The translations under genes were made by a program, and so were the position numbers. The notes below the pieces were generated by a model. That model had not been told where the DNA came from and made no database searches. It saw nothing but the letters and a program-made list of their open reading frames with translations. A stretch of DNA of 57,585 bases from Pelagibacterales bacterium SAG-MED30 (lineage in GTDB: Bacteria > Pseudomonadota > Alphaproteobacteria > Pelagibacterales > Pelagibacteraceae), in contig JACWEA010000006.1 in the NCBI GenBank assembly GCA_014653775.1, positions 1 through 57,585 on the forward strand. Direction: 5' to 3'. This document shows, piece by piece, positions 27,251 through 37,038 of this stretch. Within the stretch, counting starts at the first letter, position 1. Each line of letters starts with the position of its first letter.

Positions 27251-28780
27251 TTAATACTTTAATTGAATATCACTCATTTTAAAAGCTTTGATCAGATAAC
27301 AAATAATCAAATAGAACAATAGACCTAATACAACACTTAAAATTAAATATAAAGATTTTATATTTTGGTCAAATGCAAGTTCATTTTGAAAATAGTTTAA
27401 TAAAAAACTAAAAAATAAACCCATTAGAGTAGAAGCAGTTACTATTTTAATAAATTTAATAAAGAACATTTCATTAAAATAAAATAATTTTTTATTTTTT
27501 AAAAACAAGAATAACATTATAGCATTAAACCAAGAAGAAATAGATGTTGCGATTGGTATAATAACAAAACCAATTTCAACAAAATAATAGACACTAATAA
27601 AAATATTTAATATTACAGAAAATAAAGAAATATAAAATGGTGTTTTAGTGTCATGATTAGCAAAGAAAAAACTTGAAAAAACTTTGATTAAAGCAAAAGC
27701 AGGTAATCCTAAAGCAAAATAGTATAATGCCAAACCTGAATTTATAACTGAAGCATTATTAAAAGATCCATAACCAAATAAAGCAGAAATTATTTGCTCC
27801 GAACCTATTATTAAAGCTATCGTCGCTGGAATACTTAAAAATAAACTTAACTCTAAAGCTTTATTTTGAATTAATAAAATTTTCTCCTTTTTCTTAGACT
27901 CCACATGTTTCGAAAGTTGTGGAAGAACAACAACACCAATCGCTACGCCAGCTATAGCTAAATTTATCTGATATATTCTATCTGCATAATAAAGATATGA
28001 AACTGCACTTGCCTGAAATGAAGCAATAATAGTTCCAACCAAGATGTTGATTTGAGTTACTCCTGAAGAAAAAATACTTGGTAAAAGTTTTTTAAAAAAA
28101 ATTTTTACTTTATTGTTTACTTTTATTTTAAAATTAAATTTTAAAGAATAATATTTAATAACAAATTTATATAAAAATAATAATTGTAAAATACCTGCAA
28201 AAGAAACACCGTAGGACAAATAATATACCAGCTGATCATTTAATGATCTTGAAAACATTAATACTAAAATTAAAATTATATTTAATATTATGGGAGCGGC
28301 AGAAGCAGCACCAAATTTATTGTGTGAATTCAAAATTGCTGAAAAAAAAGATGCCAAACAAATAAAAAATAAAAATGGAAAGGTTATACGAGTTAAATTA
28401 ATTGCAATTTCCATTTTTTCTGCATCACCAATAAATCCAGGAGCAATTAATGAGACAAATGCAGGCATAAAGATCTGAACAACCAATGTTAAAGTTAATA
28501 AACTTAGAAATAAAAAATTAAAAATATCATTAGCAAACTTGTTTGATTGTTTTTTACCTTTAACCATTTCAGATGTATAACTTGGAACAAATGCAGCATT
28601 AAAAGTACCTTCAGAAAATAATCTTCTAAAAGTATTTGGTATTCTAAAAGCAACAAAAAAAGCGTCTGCTAATAGTCCTGTTCCAAGGAAAATAGCAATA
28701 AGAATATCTCTTAAATAACCCAGCAGTCTACTAATGATAGTATAAAAACTAAATGTGCCTGTTGACTTAAGTAAATTCAT
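27251..28780 (-). CDS. murJ: Lipid II flippase MurJ
   Basis: MurJ moves lipid-linked peptidoglycan precursor across the inner membrane. The 509-residue protein is a multi-span membrane protein of about 14 helices. It has the family's N-terminal signature (TIISRLLGYLRDILIAIFLGTGLLADAFFVAFRIPNTFRRLFSEGTFNAAFVP), including the Arg residues of the central cavity. Further conserved stretches are YYADRIYQ and GVVVLPQLSKH. It is divergent from the malic enzyme gene, with 52 bases between the starts. Confidence 0.96.
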   Translation of the reverse strand: MNLLKSTGTFSFYTIISRLLGYLRDILIAIFLGTGLLADAFFVAFRIPNTFRRLFSEGTFNAAFVPSYTSEMVKGKKQSNKFANDIFNFLFLSLLTLTLVVQIFMPAFVSLIAPGFIGDAEKMEIAINLTRITFPFLFFICLASFFSAILNSHNKFGAASAAPIILNIILILVLMFSRSLNDQLVYYLSYGVSFAGILQLLFLYKFVIKYYSLKFNFKIKVNNKVKIFFKKLLPSIFSSGVTQINILVGTIIASFQASAVSYLYYADRIYQINLAIAGVAIGVVVLPQLSKHVESKKKEKILLIQNKALELSLFLSIPATIALIIGSEQIISALFGYGSFNNASVINSGLALYYFALGLPAFALIKVFSSFFFANHDTKTPFYISLFSVILNIFISVYYFVEIGFVIIPIATSISSWFNAIMLFLFLKNKKLFYFNEMFFIKFIKIVTASTLMGLFFSFLLNYFQNELAFDQNIKSLYLILSVVLGLLFYLIICYLIKAFKMSDIQLKY

Positions 28781-28832
28781 AAATCATATTAGTCTTAATT
28801 TTACCCTAATTGTACACTTATTATTATCAGAA

Positions 28833-31115
28833 ATGAAAAAAACGAAGATTGATCATTACACAGATAAAGAAGCTTTAGATTTTCATAAATATAAAAAACC
28901 TGGCAAGATTGAGATTATTTCATCAAAAAATATGACAACCAAAAGAGATCTTGCATTAGCTTACTCACCAGGTGTTGCTGCACCAGTTAAAATGATTGGA
29001 GAAAATCCAGAGGCAGCATATGATTATACTAGTAAAGGAAATTTGGTTGCTGTTATAAGTAATGGTTCAGCAATCTTAGGAATGGGAAATTTAGGTGCAC
29101 TTGCCTCTAAACCCGTAATGGAAGGAAAGGCAGTATTATTTAAACGATTTGCCGATATCGACTCTATAGATTTAGAAATAGATTGCTCAGATACTGATGA
29201 AATCATAAGATCAATTAAAAATTTTGCACCCACTTTTGGAGGAATTAATTTAGAAGATATAGCAGCTCCAGATTGTTTTATAATTGAACAAAAATTAAAA
29301 GAAATTTTAGATATTCCAGTGTTTCATGATGACCAGCATGGAACTGCAATAATAACTACTGCTGCATTGATAAATGCACTAGATATTTGTAATAAATCAA
29401 TAAAAAAAATTAAAGTTGTTGTTAATGGAGCAGGTGCTTCAGCTCAAGCTTGTACAGAATTATTTATAAAATCAGGAGTAAGTTCTAAAAATATAATTAT
29501 GCTTGATAGAAAAGGTATAATTTATAAGGGAAGAAAAGAGGGAATAGATAAGTGGAAATTAAGATATGCAGTAGACACGAAGCTAAGAACTCTCAAAGAT
29601 GCAATTAATGGTGCAGATGTATTTTTAGGATTATCAGCAAAAGGAGCTTTAAAAAAAGAAATGGTTAAATCAATGGCAAAAAATCCAATTATATTTGCTT
29701 GTGCAAATCCTGATCCAGAAATTACACCAGAAGAAATTAGTGAAGTTAGAGACGATGCAATTGTAGCAACTGGGAGATCTGATTATCCTAATCAGGTAAA
29801 TAATTTAATTGGATTTCCTTACATCTTTAGAGGAGCTTTAGATGTTAGATCTAAAACTATAAATGAAGAAATGAAGGTTGCTGCTGCAGAGGCAATAGCC
29901 AAGCTTGCTAGAGAAGATGTTCCTGATGAAGTTGTTGCTGCTATGGGAGGTGAAAGACCTCATTATGGAAAAGACTATATAATTCCTTCTACATTTGATC
30001 CTAGATTAATAAGTGTAATCCCAGCAGCTGTTGCAAAAGCTTCTATAGAAAGTGGAGTGGCTAGAAAAAATATTGAAGATTTTGAGATTTATAAAGAGCA
30101 ACTTAAACAAAGACTAGATCCAACCGTAACAATTATGCAGGGTATAAATTCATTTATTAAAAAAAATCAAAAAAGGATTGTATTTGCTGATGGTGAAGAT
30201 GAAAATAATTTAAAAGCTGCAATAGCATTTAAAAACTCAAAATTAGGTATCCCAATTTTAGTTGGAAAAGAGAGTAAAATTAAAGAGCAAATTAAAAATA
30301 TAGGATATAATGATAATTTTGATATTGAGATAGTAAATTCAAAAGATTCTGAGAAAAGAAATCGATATGTCCAACATTTATTTAAAAAACTTCAAAGAGA
30401 ACAAGGCTTGTTGGAAAGAGACTGTGATCGATTAGTCAGAAATGATCGAGTTATTTGGGCTTCTTGTATGGTAGCATGCAAAGATGCTGATGGAGCTGTA
30501 ACTGGAAATACCAGGCGTTTTGGAGCTTCACTTGAAAAAATTAAACAAGTTGTAGATGTTAGACAAGGAGAAATAATGTTTGGATTGAACATGGTAGTTC
30601 AAAAAGGAAAAACTATTTTTATAGGAGACACAAGTGTTCACGAATATCCAACATCAGAACAAATGGCAGAGATAGCCATATCTACAGCTAGAGTGGTAAG
30701 ACTTTTTGGTTTTGAACCAAAAGTTGCGTTTGTATCTCATTCTACATTTGGACAACCAGTTACCAGTCGAACAAAACATATTCGAAATGCAGTTGAAATT
30801 TTAAAACAAAAAAAAGTTGATTTTGAATTTGACGGAGACATGCAACCAGATGTGGCTCTTAATGAAGAATATAAAAACCTTTATCCATTTTCTAAAATTG
30901 TAGGTAATGCAAATATATTAATTATGCCTGGTCAACACAGTGCAGCTATATCTTATAAAATGATGAAAACTCTAGGAGAAACAAAAGTAATTGGGCCACT
31001 TTTAATAGGTCTAGGTTTACCTATAGAAATTGCTCCATTAAGAACATCTGTATCTGAAATAATAAATCTGGCTTCAATTGCAGCTTACTCAGCTGAAGTA
31101 ATTAAATATAAATAG
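28833..31115 (+). CDS. maeB: NADP-type malic enzyme with C-terminal phosphotransacetylase-like domain
   Basis: The enzyme decarboxylates malate to pyruvate, generating NAD(P)H. The malic domain has LALAYSPGVAAPV, LEDIAAPDCFIIE and FHDDQHGTAI, then NAD-binding VVVNGAGASAQACTELF. The C-terminal half (from about 430) is the PTA-like domain common in alphaproteobacterial MaeB, probably regulatory. The ATG at 28833 (MKKTKIDHYTDKEAL) is preferred: a longer frame from 28755 would overlap murJ and adds a sequence not seen in the family. This gives 760 residues. It converges on the dolP-like gene with 3 bases between. Confidence 0.95.
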   Translation: MKKTKIDHYTDKEALDFHKYKKPGKIEIISSKNMTTKRDLALAYSPGVAAPVKMIGENPEAAYDYTSKGNLVAVISNGSAILGMGNLGALASKPVMEGKAVLFKRFADIDSIDLEIDCSDTDEIIRSIKNFAPTFGGINLEDIAAPDCFIIEQKLKEILDIPVFHDDQHGTAIITTAALINALDICNKSIKKIKVVVNGAGASAQACTELFIKSGVSSKNIIMLDRKGIIYKGRKEGIDKWKLRYAVDTKLRTLKDAINGADVFLGLSAKGALKKEMVKSMAKNPIIFACANPDPEITPEEISEVRDDAIVATGRSDYPNQVNNLIGFPYIFRGALDVRSKTINEEMKVAAAEAIAKLAREDVPDEVVAAMGGERPHYGKDYIIPSTFDPRLISVIPAAVAKASIESGVARKNIEDFEIYKEQLKQRLDPTVTIMQGINSFIKKNQKRIVFADGEDENNLKAAIAFKNSKLGIPILVGKESKIKEQIKNIGYNDNFDIEIVNSKDSEKRNRYVQHLFKKLQREQGLLERDCDRLVRNDRVIWASCMVACKDADGAVTGNTRRFGASLEKIKQVVDVRQGEIMFGLNMVVQKGKTIFIGDTSVHEYPTSEQMAEIAISTARVVRLFGFEPKVAFVSHSTFGQPVTSRTKHIRNAVEILKQKKVDFEFDGDMQPDVALNEEYKNLYPFSKIVGNANILIMPGQHSAAISYKMMKTLGETKVIGPLLIGLGLPIEIAPLRTSVSEIINLASIAAYSAEVIKYK

Positions 31116-31118
31116 TAA

Positions 31119-31712
31119 TTAATCTTTTTTAATTCTTAAATCATTTACTAAGAGTATGCTAGCTATGACATCTTTTACATCTAGTATTTCTTTTGCTTCT
31201 TTAATAACTTCATCTTTTTCATCTGATGTAATTGCAATACCATAAACATAAATTTTCTTTTTATATGTATCTATTTGATAATTGGTAGCTTTTATATTTT
31301 TATTAAAAATCAAAGCAGTCCGAAGTTGTGAAGTAATTAGAATATCTTTTGCTGATTGTTTAAAATTAAATTCCTCTTTAATTTTAATATCATTTCTGAC
31401 TGATCTTGTTCCAGATATTTCCCAAGCCATTTTTGTAAGTTTTAGTTTTTCTTCAGGGTTATCCACTTTACCTGTTAAAAATATTCTTCCATCTAAGACT
31501 TTTGAATTTACTGATAGTAAATATTTTTTATCTAACAATAGAATCCTTGCAGATAAGTTTTTTTGCATAATTGAGTCATCAACTTGAGTACCAACTGACC
31601 TTGGATCAAATGCAACGCTGACGCCTGTTCCAAAAATTCCTTTAGATGAAACGCCAACACATCCAGATAAAAATAGAAATAGAAAAAAGGGTATTACAAT
31701 TTTATTTTTCAT
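31119..31712 (-). CDS. BON-domain outer-membrane lipoprotein (DolP/YraP-like)
   Basis: The 197-residue protein has a lipoprotein signal peptide ending in the lipobox LSGC (Cys18). Two BON domains follow (about 50-115 and 125-190). Each has an alternating-strand pattern: SVNSKVLDGRIFLTGKVDNPEEKLKLTKMAWEISGTRSVRNDI and a second copy ending VKDVIASILLV. DolP relatives bind anionic phospholipid at the outer membrane. The start overlaps rsmI by 11 bases. Together with rsmI and the divergent lpoA-like gene it recreates the rsmI-lpoA-dolP neighbourhood of E. coli. Confidence 0.88.
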   Translation of the reverse strand: MKNKIVIPFFLFLFLSGCVGVSSKGIFGTGVSVAFDPRSVGTQVDDSIMQKNLSARILLLDKKYLLSVNSKVLDGRIFLTGKVDNPEEKLKLTKMAWEISGTRSVRNDIKIKEEFNFKQSAKDILITSQLRTALIFNKNIKATNYQIDTYKKKIYVYGIAITSDEKDEVIKEAKEILDVKDVIASILLVNDLRIKKD

Positions 31713-32562
31713 TTTTTAATTTTAAACAATAGTTGTAAATTTCTTTTTTTGATGCTTTGCTAATTTCAGTAATTAATCCTGCTATTTCTCTAATACTTAA
31801 TTTGTTTATCATTTTATTAATTATATATTTATCTGATTCACTCAAAATATTAGAAGTTTTTTTTATGATATTTTTATCAGAAATGACGATGGTTAGCTCT
31901 CCTTTAGGTTCTTTCTCAAAAATGGTTAAATCTTTAACTGAACATCTAATATATTCCTCATAATATTTTGAAATCTCTCTACAAATTAAAATTTTTCTTC
32001 CCAAAAAATATTCTTTGATACGAGGTATCATTTTATTTATCTTTCTGGGTGATATAAAAAAAACTAAACAAACATTAATTTCAGATAAAAATTTTAAATT
32101 CTCTTTTAAATTTTTTTCCTTTTCAGGAAAAAAACCATAAAATAAATATTTATCAGAAAAGCCACTTGCAGAAATCGCTGTTGTAACTGCAGATGCTCCT
32201 GGAAGAGGAATTATATCAATATTATTTTTTATGCATTCATTAACTAATATGCGCCCTGGGTCTGAAATTGTAGGTGTGCCAGCATCAGATATTAATGAAA
32301 TAATTTTACCTTCTTTTAATAAATTAATTATTTTCGATAAATTTTTTTTTTCATTAAATTTATGATTTGAAATTACTTTTGTTTTTATCTCAAATTTATT
32401 GAATAAATTTTTAGATACCCTTGTATCTTCACAAAGAATACAATCTGAATTTTTTAAAATTTCTAATGACCTAAATGTAATGTCACCTAAGTTACCTATT
32501 GGTGTTGGCACTAAATATAAGCCTTTTTTAACTTCATTTTTATTGGATATAGGGTTTACCAT
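31702..32562 (-). CDS. rsmI: 16S rRNA (cytidine-1402 2'-O) methyltransferase
   Basis: RsmI methylates C1402 of 16S rRNA at the decoding centre. Tetrapyrrole-methylase-fold motifs are LYLVPTPIGNLGDITFRSLE at the N terminus, ILCEDTRVSK, and SDAGTPTISDPG for cofactor binding, followed by PLPGASAVTTAISASGF. At 286 residues it is full length. The gene is divergent from lpoA-like, with 34 bases between starts, and overlaps the downstream dolP-like gene. Confidence 0.96.
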   Translation of the reverse strand: MVNPISNKNEVKKGLYLVPTPIGNLGDITFRSLEILKNSDCILCEDTRVSKNLFNKFEIKTKVISNHKFNEKKNLSKIINLLKEGKIISLISDAGTPTISDPGRILVNECIKNNIDIIPLPGASAVTTAISASGFSDKYLFYGFFPEKEKNLKENLKFLSEINVCLVFFISPRKINKMIPRIKEYFLGRKILICREISKYYEEYIRCSVKDLTIFEKEPKGELTIVISDKNIIKKTSNILSESDKYIINKMINKLSIREIAGLITEISKASKKEIYNYCLKLKNEK

Positions 32563-32596
32563 AATTATAACAGTATTAAGATTATAGTATCATTAA

Positions 32597-33751
32597 ATGA
32601 TTAAAATTTTTAAAATTCTTTTTTTTCTTGTATTTAGTTTTATTTTAATAAATGGGCAAGCTTACTCTCAAGAAAATAAAATTAAAATTGGTTTATTAAT
32701 ACCTCTTACAGGAGATAATTCTAAATTAGGAAAACAAATTCTAAATTCTACAAGACTTGCAATTAAAGATATTAATTCAAACCAAATAGAAATTTATCCT
32801 AAAGATACTAATTCAGATCCTAATAAAGCTTTACAGTCAGCTATTAAACTTGAACAAATGGGAATCAATATAGTAATTGGTCCAGTCTTTTATGAAAATA
32901 TTATTTATCTTGATGAAGTTAAAAATATTACTTTTTTATCATTAACTAACAAAACCTTACAAGTTCCAAAAAACGTTGTCTCTGCTGGCATCAACTCTAC
33001 ATCTCAATTAAATACAATAAAAAAATTTATTGAACTTAATGAAATTAAAAAAACAATTTTTTTAATACCTAACTTAAATTATGATTTAGAAATTAAAAAT
33101 GGAATAAAAGATTCAAAAATTAAAACTCATAAGGAATATTTTTATGATATTGAGCCAACCAAATTAACTAAACAAATTGAGAAAATAACCAACTATGAAT
33201 TTAGGAAACAAAATCTATATGATGAGATAACAAGACTTGAAAAATCAGATGATATAAATAAAGAAAAAAAAATAGAAAATCTAAAAAAGAGATACACAAT
33301 GGGTAATTTAGATTTTGATTCTATAATTATTGCAGATTTCAAGGAAAGTCTTAAAAGTGTTGTTACATCTTTATTATATACAGATGTATCACCCAAAGAA
33401 AAATATTTCATAACTTTTAATCAATGGTTTGATGAAAGTTTACTTAGCGAGACAATTTCTCAACCTATTTACTATCCATCAATTAACAAAGAAAATTTAA
33501 TTGACTTTGAATTAAAATTTCAAAAACAATTTAGTCAGATACCAAACCATTTATCATTACTAAGTTATGATTTAGTTGGTTTAATTTATTATCTTTCTAT
33601 TAAAAATGAGCTTTCAGAAATTAACAAATCTTTTAAAAAAAAAAATTCATTTAAAGGAAAAATTGGAATTTTCGAAATAGAAAATAATAAAATTAATCAT
33701 AGATTAAATTTTTATAAAGTTGACAATGGAGTTCTTAAAGAAATTTTTTAA
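32597..33751 (+). CDS. LpoA-like periplasmic-binding-fold protein (penicillin-binding protein activator)
   Basis: A signal peptide (about 1-24, ending in QAYS) precedes a type-1 periplasmic binding fold: KIKIGLLIPLTGDNSKLGKQILNSTRLAI, then GPVFYENI, and a C-terminal FKGKIGIFEI strand as in LpoA and branched-chain amino-acid receptors. Location beside rsmI and dolP favours the LpoA-type role of activating peptidoglycan synthases over a transport role, and no ABC transporter genes are near. No lipobox cysteine is obvious. It converges on rdgB with a 17-base overlap. Confidence 0.8.
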   Translation: MIKIFKILFFLVFSFILINGQAYSQENKIKIGLLIPLTGDNSKLGKQILNSTRLAIKDINSNQIEIYPKDTNSDPNKALQSAIKLEQMGINIVIGPVFYENIIYLDEVKNITFLSLTNKTLQVPKNVVSAGINSTSQLNTIKKFIELNEIKKTIFLIPNLNYDLEIKNGIKDSKIKTHKEYFYDIEPTKLTKQIEKITNYEFRKQNLYDEITRLEKSDDINKEKKIENLKKRYTMGNLDFDSIIIADFKESLKSVVTSLLYTDVSPKEKYFITFNQWFDESLLSETISQPIYYPSINKENLIDFELKFQKQFSQIPNHLSLLSYDLVGLIYYLSIKNELSEINKSFKKKNSFKGKIGIFEIENNKINHRLNFYKVDNGVLKEIF

Positions 33752-34331
33752 TTTTTTTAAAAGCTTTGTATCTATGATCTATTTTATATTTTTTTAAAGG
33801 ACTCATTTCACCAAAAGTTTTTTTATATTTTTTTGGAATAAATATAGGATCATACCCAAACCCATTTTTTCCTTTTGGCTCCGAAGAAATAAAACCTTCT
33901 ACTTTTCCTTTAACTAAAGCAATTTTTTTATTTAGCAAGCTAATTGAGAGAACACAAATAAATCTGGCTTTAATTTTTTTTGTTTTCCAATTTTCATCTT
34001 TTTTATTTAACTCTTTATAAACTTTTCTAATAGCATTATAAAAATTATTTTTTTTTCCACCCCATCTAGCTGAATAAATTCCTGGCATTTTGTTTAAGAG
34101 ATCTATTTCCAATCCAGAGTCATCTGCTAGACATCGCAATTTAGTTTTTTTTGAAAAAAATTTTGACTTAATTAAAGAATTCTCTTCAAAAGTAGATCCA
34201 TTTTCTTTCGGGCTTTTAAGCTTGAAGTTAGATGTTGATTTGGTTTTTATAAATTTTGGTAATAATTGTCTTATTTCTTTTAATTTTCCTTTATTATTAG
34301 TACCAATTAATAGTATTGAATTTTTTTTCAT
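33735..34331 (-). CDS. rdgB: XTP/dITP diphosphatase (RdgB/HAM1)
   Basis: This house-cleaning enzyme hydrolyses dITP and XTP so they are not built into DNA or RNA. Signatures are LLIGTNNKGKLKEI at the N terminus, CLADDSGLEID for the catalytic Asp/metal site, PGIYSARWGG, and GKNGFGYDPIF with the nucleobase-binding FGYDP. At 198 residues it is standard. It overlaps the convergent lpoA-like gene by 17 bases and is divergent from grpE. The usual alphaproteobacterial partners rph and hemW are not adjacent. Confidence 0.96.
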   Translation of the reverse strand: MKKNSILLIGTNNKGKLKEIRQLLPKFIKTKSTSNFKLKSPKENGSTFEENSLIKSKFFSKKTKLRCLADDSGLEIDLLNKMPGIYSARWGGKKNNFYNAIRKVYKELNKKDENWKTKKIKARFICVLSISLLNKKIALVKGKVEGFISSEPKGKNGFGYDPIFIPKKYKKTFGEMSPLKKYKIDHRYKAFKKIKKFL

Positions 34332-34339
34332 ATAAATCT

Positions 34340-34357
34340 AGAAATTTTGAAATTTCT
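34340..34357. repeat. Perfect 8-bp inverted repeat upstream of grpE
   Basis: AGAAATTT-TG-AAATTTCT lies in the 42-base spacer between the divergent starts of rdgB and grpE, 17 bases before grpE. It could be an operator. In such AT-rich DNA a palindrome of this size can arise by chance. Confidence 0.35.
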
Positions 34358-34373
34358 TACCATATAAGTTGAT

Positions 34374-35021
34374 ATGGGAAAAGAACAAGATCAAATCGAA
34401 GAAAATAAACAAAATCAAAAATTAGAAGAACTAAAGGAATCTAATCAGGAAACTCTTAAAACTGAGGATAAAGAAAATAACGAAAAAGAAAAAGAAGAAC
34501 AAAAAGAATTAACTCCTGAAGAAAAAATTATAGAACTTGAAGATAAATTAACTAGAACCTTTGCTGAAATGGAAAATCAAAGAAGACGTTTTGAAAAAGA
34601 AAAAGAAGATGCTTTTGATTATGGAGGTTTTGCATTTGCAAAAGAAGCTTTAAATTTAATTGATAACCTTGAAAGATCAAAACAAGTTCTTGAAAATGAT
34701 GAAAGTTTAAAAGACTCTAAAGTTTTAAAAAAAACTCTGGAACACTTAGACATAATCTATAATGATGCAATTTCTATATTTTCAAAAAATGATATTAAAC
34801 CTATTGAGTCTTTAAATAAAAAGTTAGATCCTAATTTACATCAAGCTATGATGGAAATAGAGGATGACCAAAAAGAGATTGGAACTATTGTACAGGAAAT
34901 TCAAAAAGGTTTTACCATCAAAGATAGACTACTAAGACCTTCTTTAGTTGGAGTATCAAAAAAATCTCAAAATAAAGATGAAAAAAATCAAGAAAATAAA
35001 GAAAATTCAGAGAACAAATAA
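34374..35021 (+). CDS. grpE: Nucleotide exchange factor GrpE
   Basis: GrpE releases ADP from DnaK. The N-terminal 55 residues are highly charged (E/K/Q/N). A long coiled coil follows (about 50-110, with the ENQRRRFEKEKEDAFDYGGFAFAKEALNLIDNLERS signature). The C-terminal beta wing has LNKKLDPNLHQAMMEIED and IVQEIQKGFTIKDRLLRPSLVGVSK. At 215 residues it is normal. It heads grpE-dnaK-dnaJ. hrcA, often directly upstream, is missing. Confidence 0.95.
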   Translation: MGKEQDQIEENKQNQKLEELKESNQETLKTEDKENNEKEKEEQKELTPEEKIIELEDKLTRTFAEMENQRRRFEKEKEDAFDYGGFAFAKEALNLIDNLERSKQVLENDESLKDSKVLKKTLEHLDIIYNDAISIFSKNDIKPIESLNKKLDPNLHQAMMEIEDDQKEIGTIVQEIQKGFTIKDRLLRPSLVGVSKKSQNKDEKNQENKENSENK

Positions 35022-35033
35022 TGAATAGATTAG

Positions 35034-35061
35034 CTTGTAGAATAAAATTTAACACCTATAT
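35034..35061 (+). promoter_or_regulatory. Heat-shock sigma (RpoH/sigma-32) promoter for dnaK
   Basis: CTTG at 35034-35037, 17 bases, then CCTATAT at 35055-35061 fits exactly the alphaproteobacterial RpoH consensus as I recall it (CTTG, 17-18 bases, CYTATxT). Transcription would begin near 35068, leaving a short leader before the dnaK ATG at 35085. No CIRCE element is present, consistent with RpoH rather than HrcA control. Confidence 0.65.
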
Positions 35062-35084
35062 GCAATTTAAGAAAGTATAACACT

Positions 35085-37010
35085 ATGAGCAAAATAATTG
35101 GAATTGACCTTGGTACTACAAATTCATGTGTAGCAATCATGGAAGGAACACAAGCTAAAGTTTTAGAAAATGCTGAAGGAGCTAGAACAACTCCTTCTGT
35201 TGTTGCTTTTACTGATGACAATGAAAAATTAATTGGTCAACCAGCTAAAAGACAAGCTGTTACAAATCCTGAAAATACAATCTTCGCTGTTAAAAGATTG
35301 ATTGGAAGAAATTTTGATGACCCAACAGTAAAAAAAGATATTCAAGGAGCTCCATTTAAAATAGTTAATTCTGAAAAAGGTGATGCTTGGATTGAAACTA
35401 AAGGCCAAAAATATTCACCATCTCAAATTTCTGCTTTCATTTTACAAAAAATGAAAGAAACAGCTGAAAAATATTTAGGTCAACCAGTTTCTAAAGCAGT
35501 AATTACTGTACCAGCATATTTCAATGATGCTCAAAGACAAGCAACGAAAGATGCAGGAAAAATTGCAGGTTTAGAAGTTTTAAGAATAATTAATGAGCCT
35601 ACTGCAGCATCTCTTGCTTATGGATTAGATAAAAAACAAAATAAAAAAATTGCAGTATATGATTTAGGAGGTGGTACATTTGATGTATCTATACTTGAGT
35701 TAGGCGATGGTGTTTTTGAAGTTAAATCAACTAATGGTGATACCTTTTTAGGTGGTGAAGATTTCGATAATGCAGTTGTAGAATATTTAGTTTCTGAATT
35801 TAAAAAAGATAATGGAATTAATCTTAAATCTGATAAATTAGCTCTTCAAAGATTGAAAGAGGCTGCTGAAAAAGCCAAAATTGAATTATCCTCTGCAGAA
35901 CAAACTGATATAAATTTACCTTTTATCACAGCTGATAAAACTGGTCCAAAACACATTAACATCAAAATGACTAGGGCAAAATTAGAAGCATTAGTAGAGG
36001 ATTTAATATCTAGAACAATACCCCCGTGCAAAACAGCTTTAAAAGATGCTGGAATAACTGCCAGTGAAATTGAAGAAGTGGTAATGGTCGGAGGTATGAC
36101 TAGAATGCCAAAAGTAGTTGAAGAAGTTAAAAATTTCTTTGGTAAAGCTCCTAATAAAAGTGTTAACCCAGATGAAGTTGTGGCAATGGGAGCAGCAATT
36201 CAAGCTGGTGTTTTACAAGGAGATGTTAAAGATGTTCTTCTACTTGATGTTACTCCTTTATCCCTTGGTATCGAAACATTAGGAGGAATTTCAACAAAAT
36301 TAATTGAAAAAAATACTACAATTCCAACTAAAAAAAGTCAGGTATTTTCAACAGCCGAAGATAACCAACCTGCAGTATCTATTAGAGTGCTACAAGGAGA
36401 AAGAGAAATGGCAACAGATAACAAAATTTTAGGTAATTTTGAATTAGTTGGTATAGCACCTGCTCCTAGAGGAGTTCCTCAGATTGAAGTTACTTTTGAT
36501 ATTGATGCAAACGGCATAGTTAATGTATCTGCTAAAGATAAAGGAACTGGTAAAGAGCAAAAAATACAAATTCAAGCTTCTGGTGGATTAAGTGAAGAAG
36601 AGATTGAAAAAATGGTTAAAGATGCTGAAGCTAATAAAGAAACTGATAAAAAGAAGAGAGAGTCGGTTGATGTTAGAAATCAAGCTGACACTTTAATTCA
36701 TTCAACTGACAAAAATCTTAAAGAACATGGTTCTAAAGTTTCAGATTCAGAAAAAAAATCTATTGAAGATGCTTCATTAGTGTTAAAAGAAGCCTTAAAA
36801 AAAGATGATATAGAAGATATTAAAAAGAAAACAGAAACACTAGTCCAGTCTTCTATGAAACTAGGAGAAGCAATTTATAAATCACAACAAAGTACAAAAC
36901 CTGATTCTAAGAAAGATGATGGGGATGATGATAAAGGAAAAAAAGACGATAATGTTGTTGATGCGGATTTTGAAGAAGTAAAAGACGAGAATAAAGAAAA
37001 AAGCGCTTAA
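35085..37010 (+). CDS. dnaK: Chaperone DnaK (Hsp70)
   Basis: This ATP-driven chaperone handles newly made and stress-denatured proteins. [13 protein letters not shown] (phosphate 1), [15 protein letters not shown] (phosphate 2) and [13 protein letters not shown] mark the nucleotide-binding domain. The linker [19 protein letters not shown] and the substrate-binding domain follow, then an acidic low-complexity tail ending in [11 protein letters not shown]. At 641 residues it is full length. It lies 63 bases after grpE with its own heat-shock promoter and 28 bases before dnaJ. Confidence 0.99.
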   Translation: MSKIIGIDLGTTNSCVAIMEGTQAKVLENAEGARTTPSVVAFTDDNEKLIGQPAKRQAVTNPENTIFAVKRLIGRNFDDPTVKKDIQGAPFKIVNSEKGDAWIETKGQKYSPSQISAFILQKMKETAEKYLGQPVSKAVITVPAYFNDAQRQATKDAGKIAGLEVLRIINEPTAASLAYGLDKKQNKKIAVYDLGGGTFDVSILELGDGVFEVKSTNGDTFLGGEDFDNAVVEYLVSEFKKDNGINLKSDKLALQRLKEAAEKAKIELSSAEQTDINLPFITADKTGPKHINIKMTRAKLEALVEDLISRTIPPCKTALKDAGITASEIEEVVMVGGMTRMPKVVEEVKNFFGKAPNKSVNPDEVVAMGAAIQAGVLQGDVKDVLLLDVTPLSLGIETLGGISTKLIEKNTTIPTKKSQVFSTAEDNQPAVSIRVLQGEREMATDNKILGNFELVGIAPAPRGVPQIEVTFDIDANGIVNVSAKDKGTGKEQKIQIQASGGLSEEEIEKMVKDAEANKETDKKKRESVDVRNQADTLIHSTDKNLKEHGSKVSDSEKKSIEDASLVLKEALKKDDIEDIKKKTETLVQSSMKLGEAIYKSQQSTKPDSKKDDGDDDKGKKDDNVVDADFEEVKDENKEKSA

Positions 37011-37038
37011 CTGACATCTATTTGTCCAGGTTATATAC

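Noticed and set aside
31282..31587. 101-codon open frame antisense to the BON lipoprotein gene
   Set aside because: It is a shadow frame; the opposite strand has a lipobox and two BON domains.
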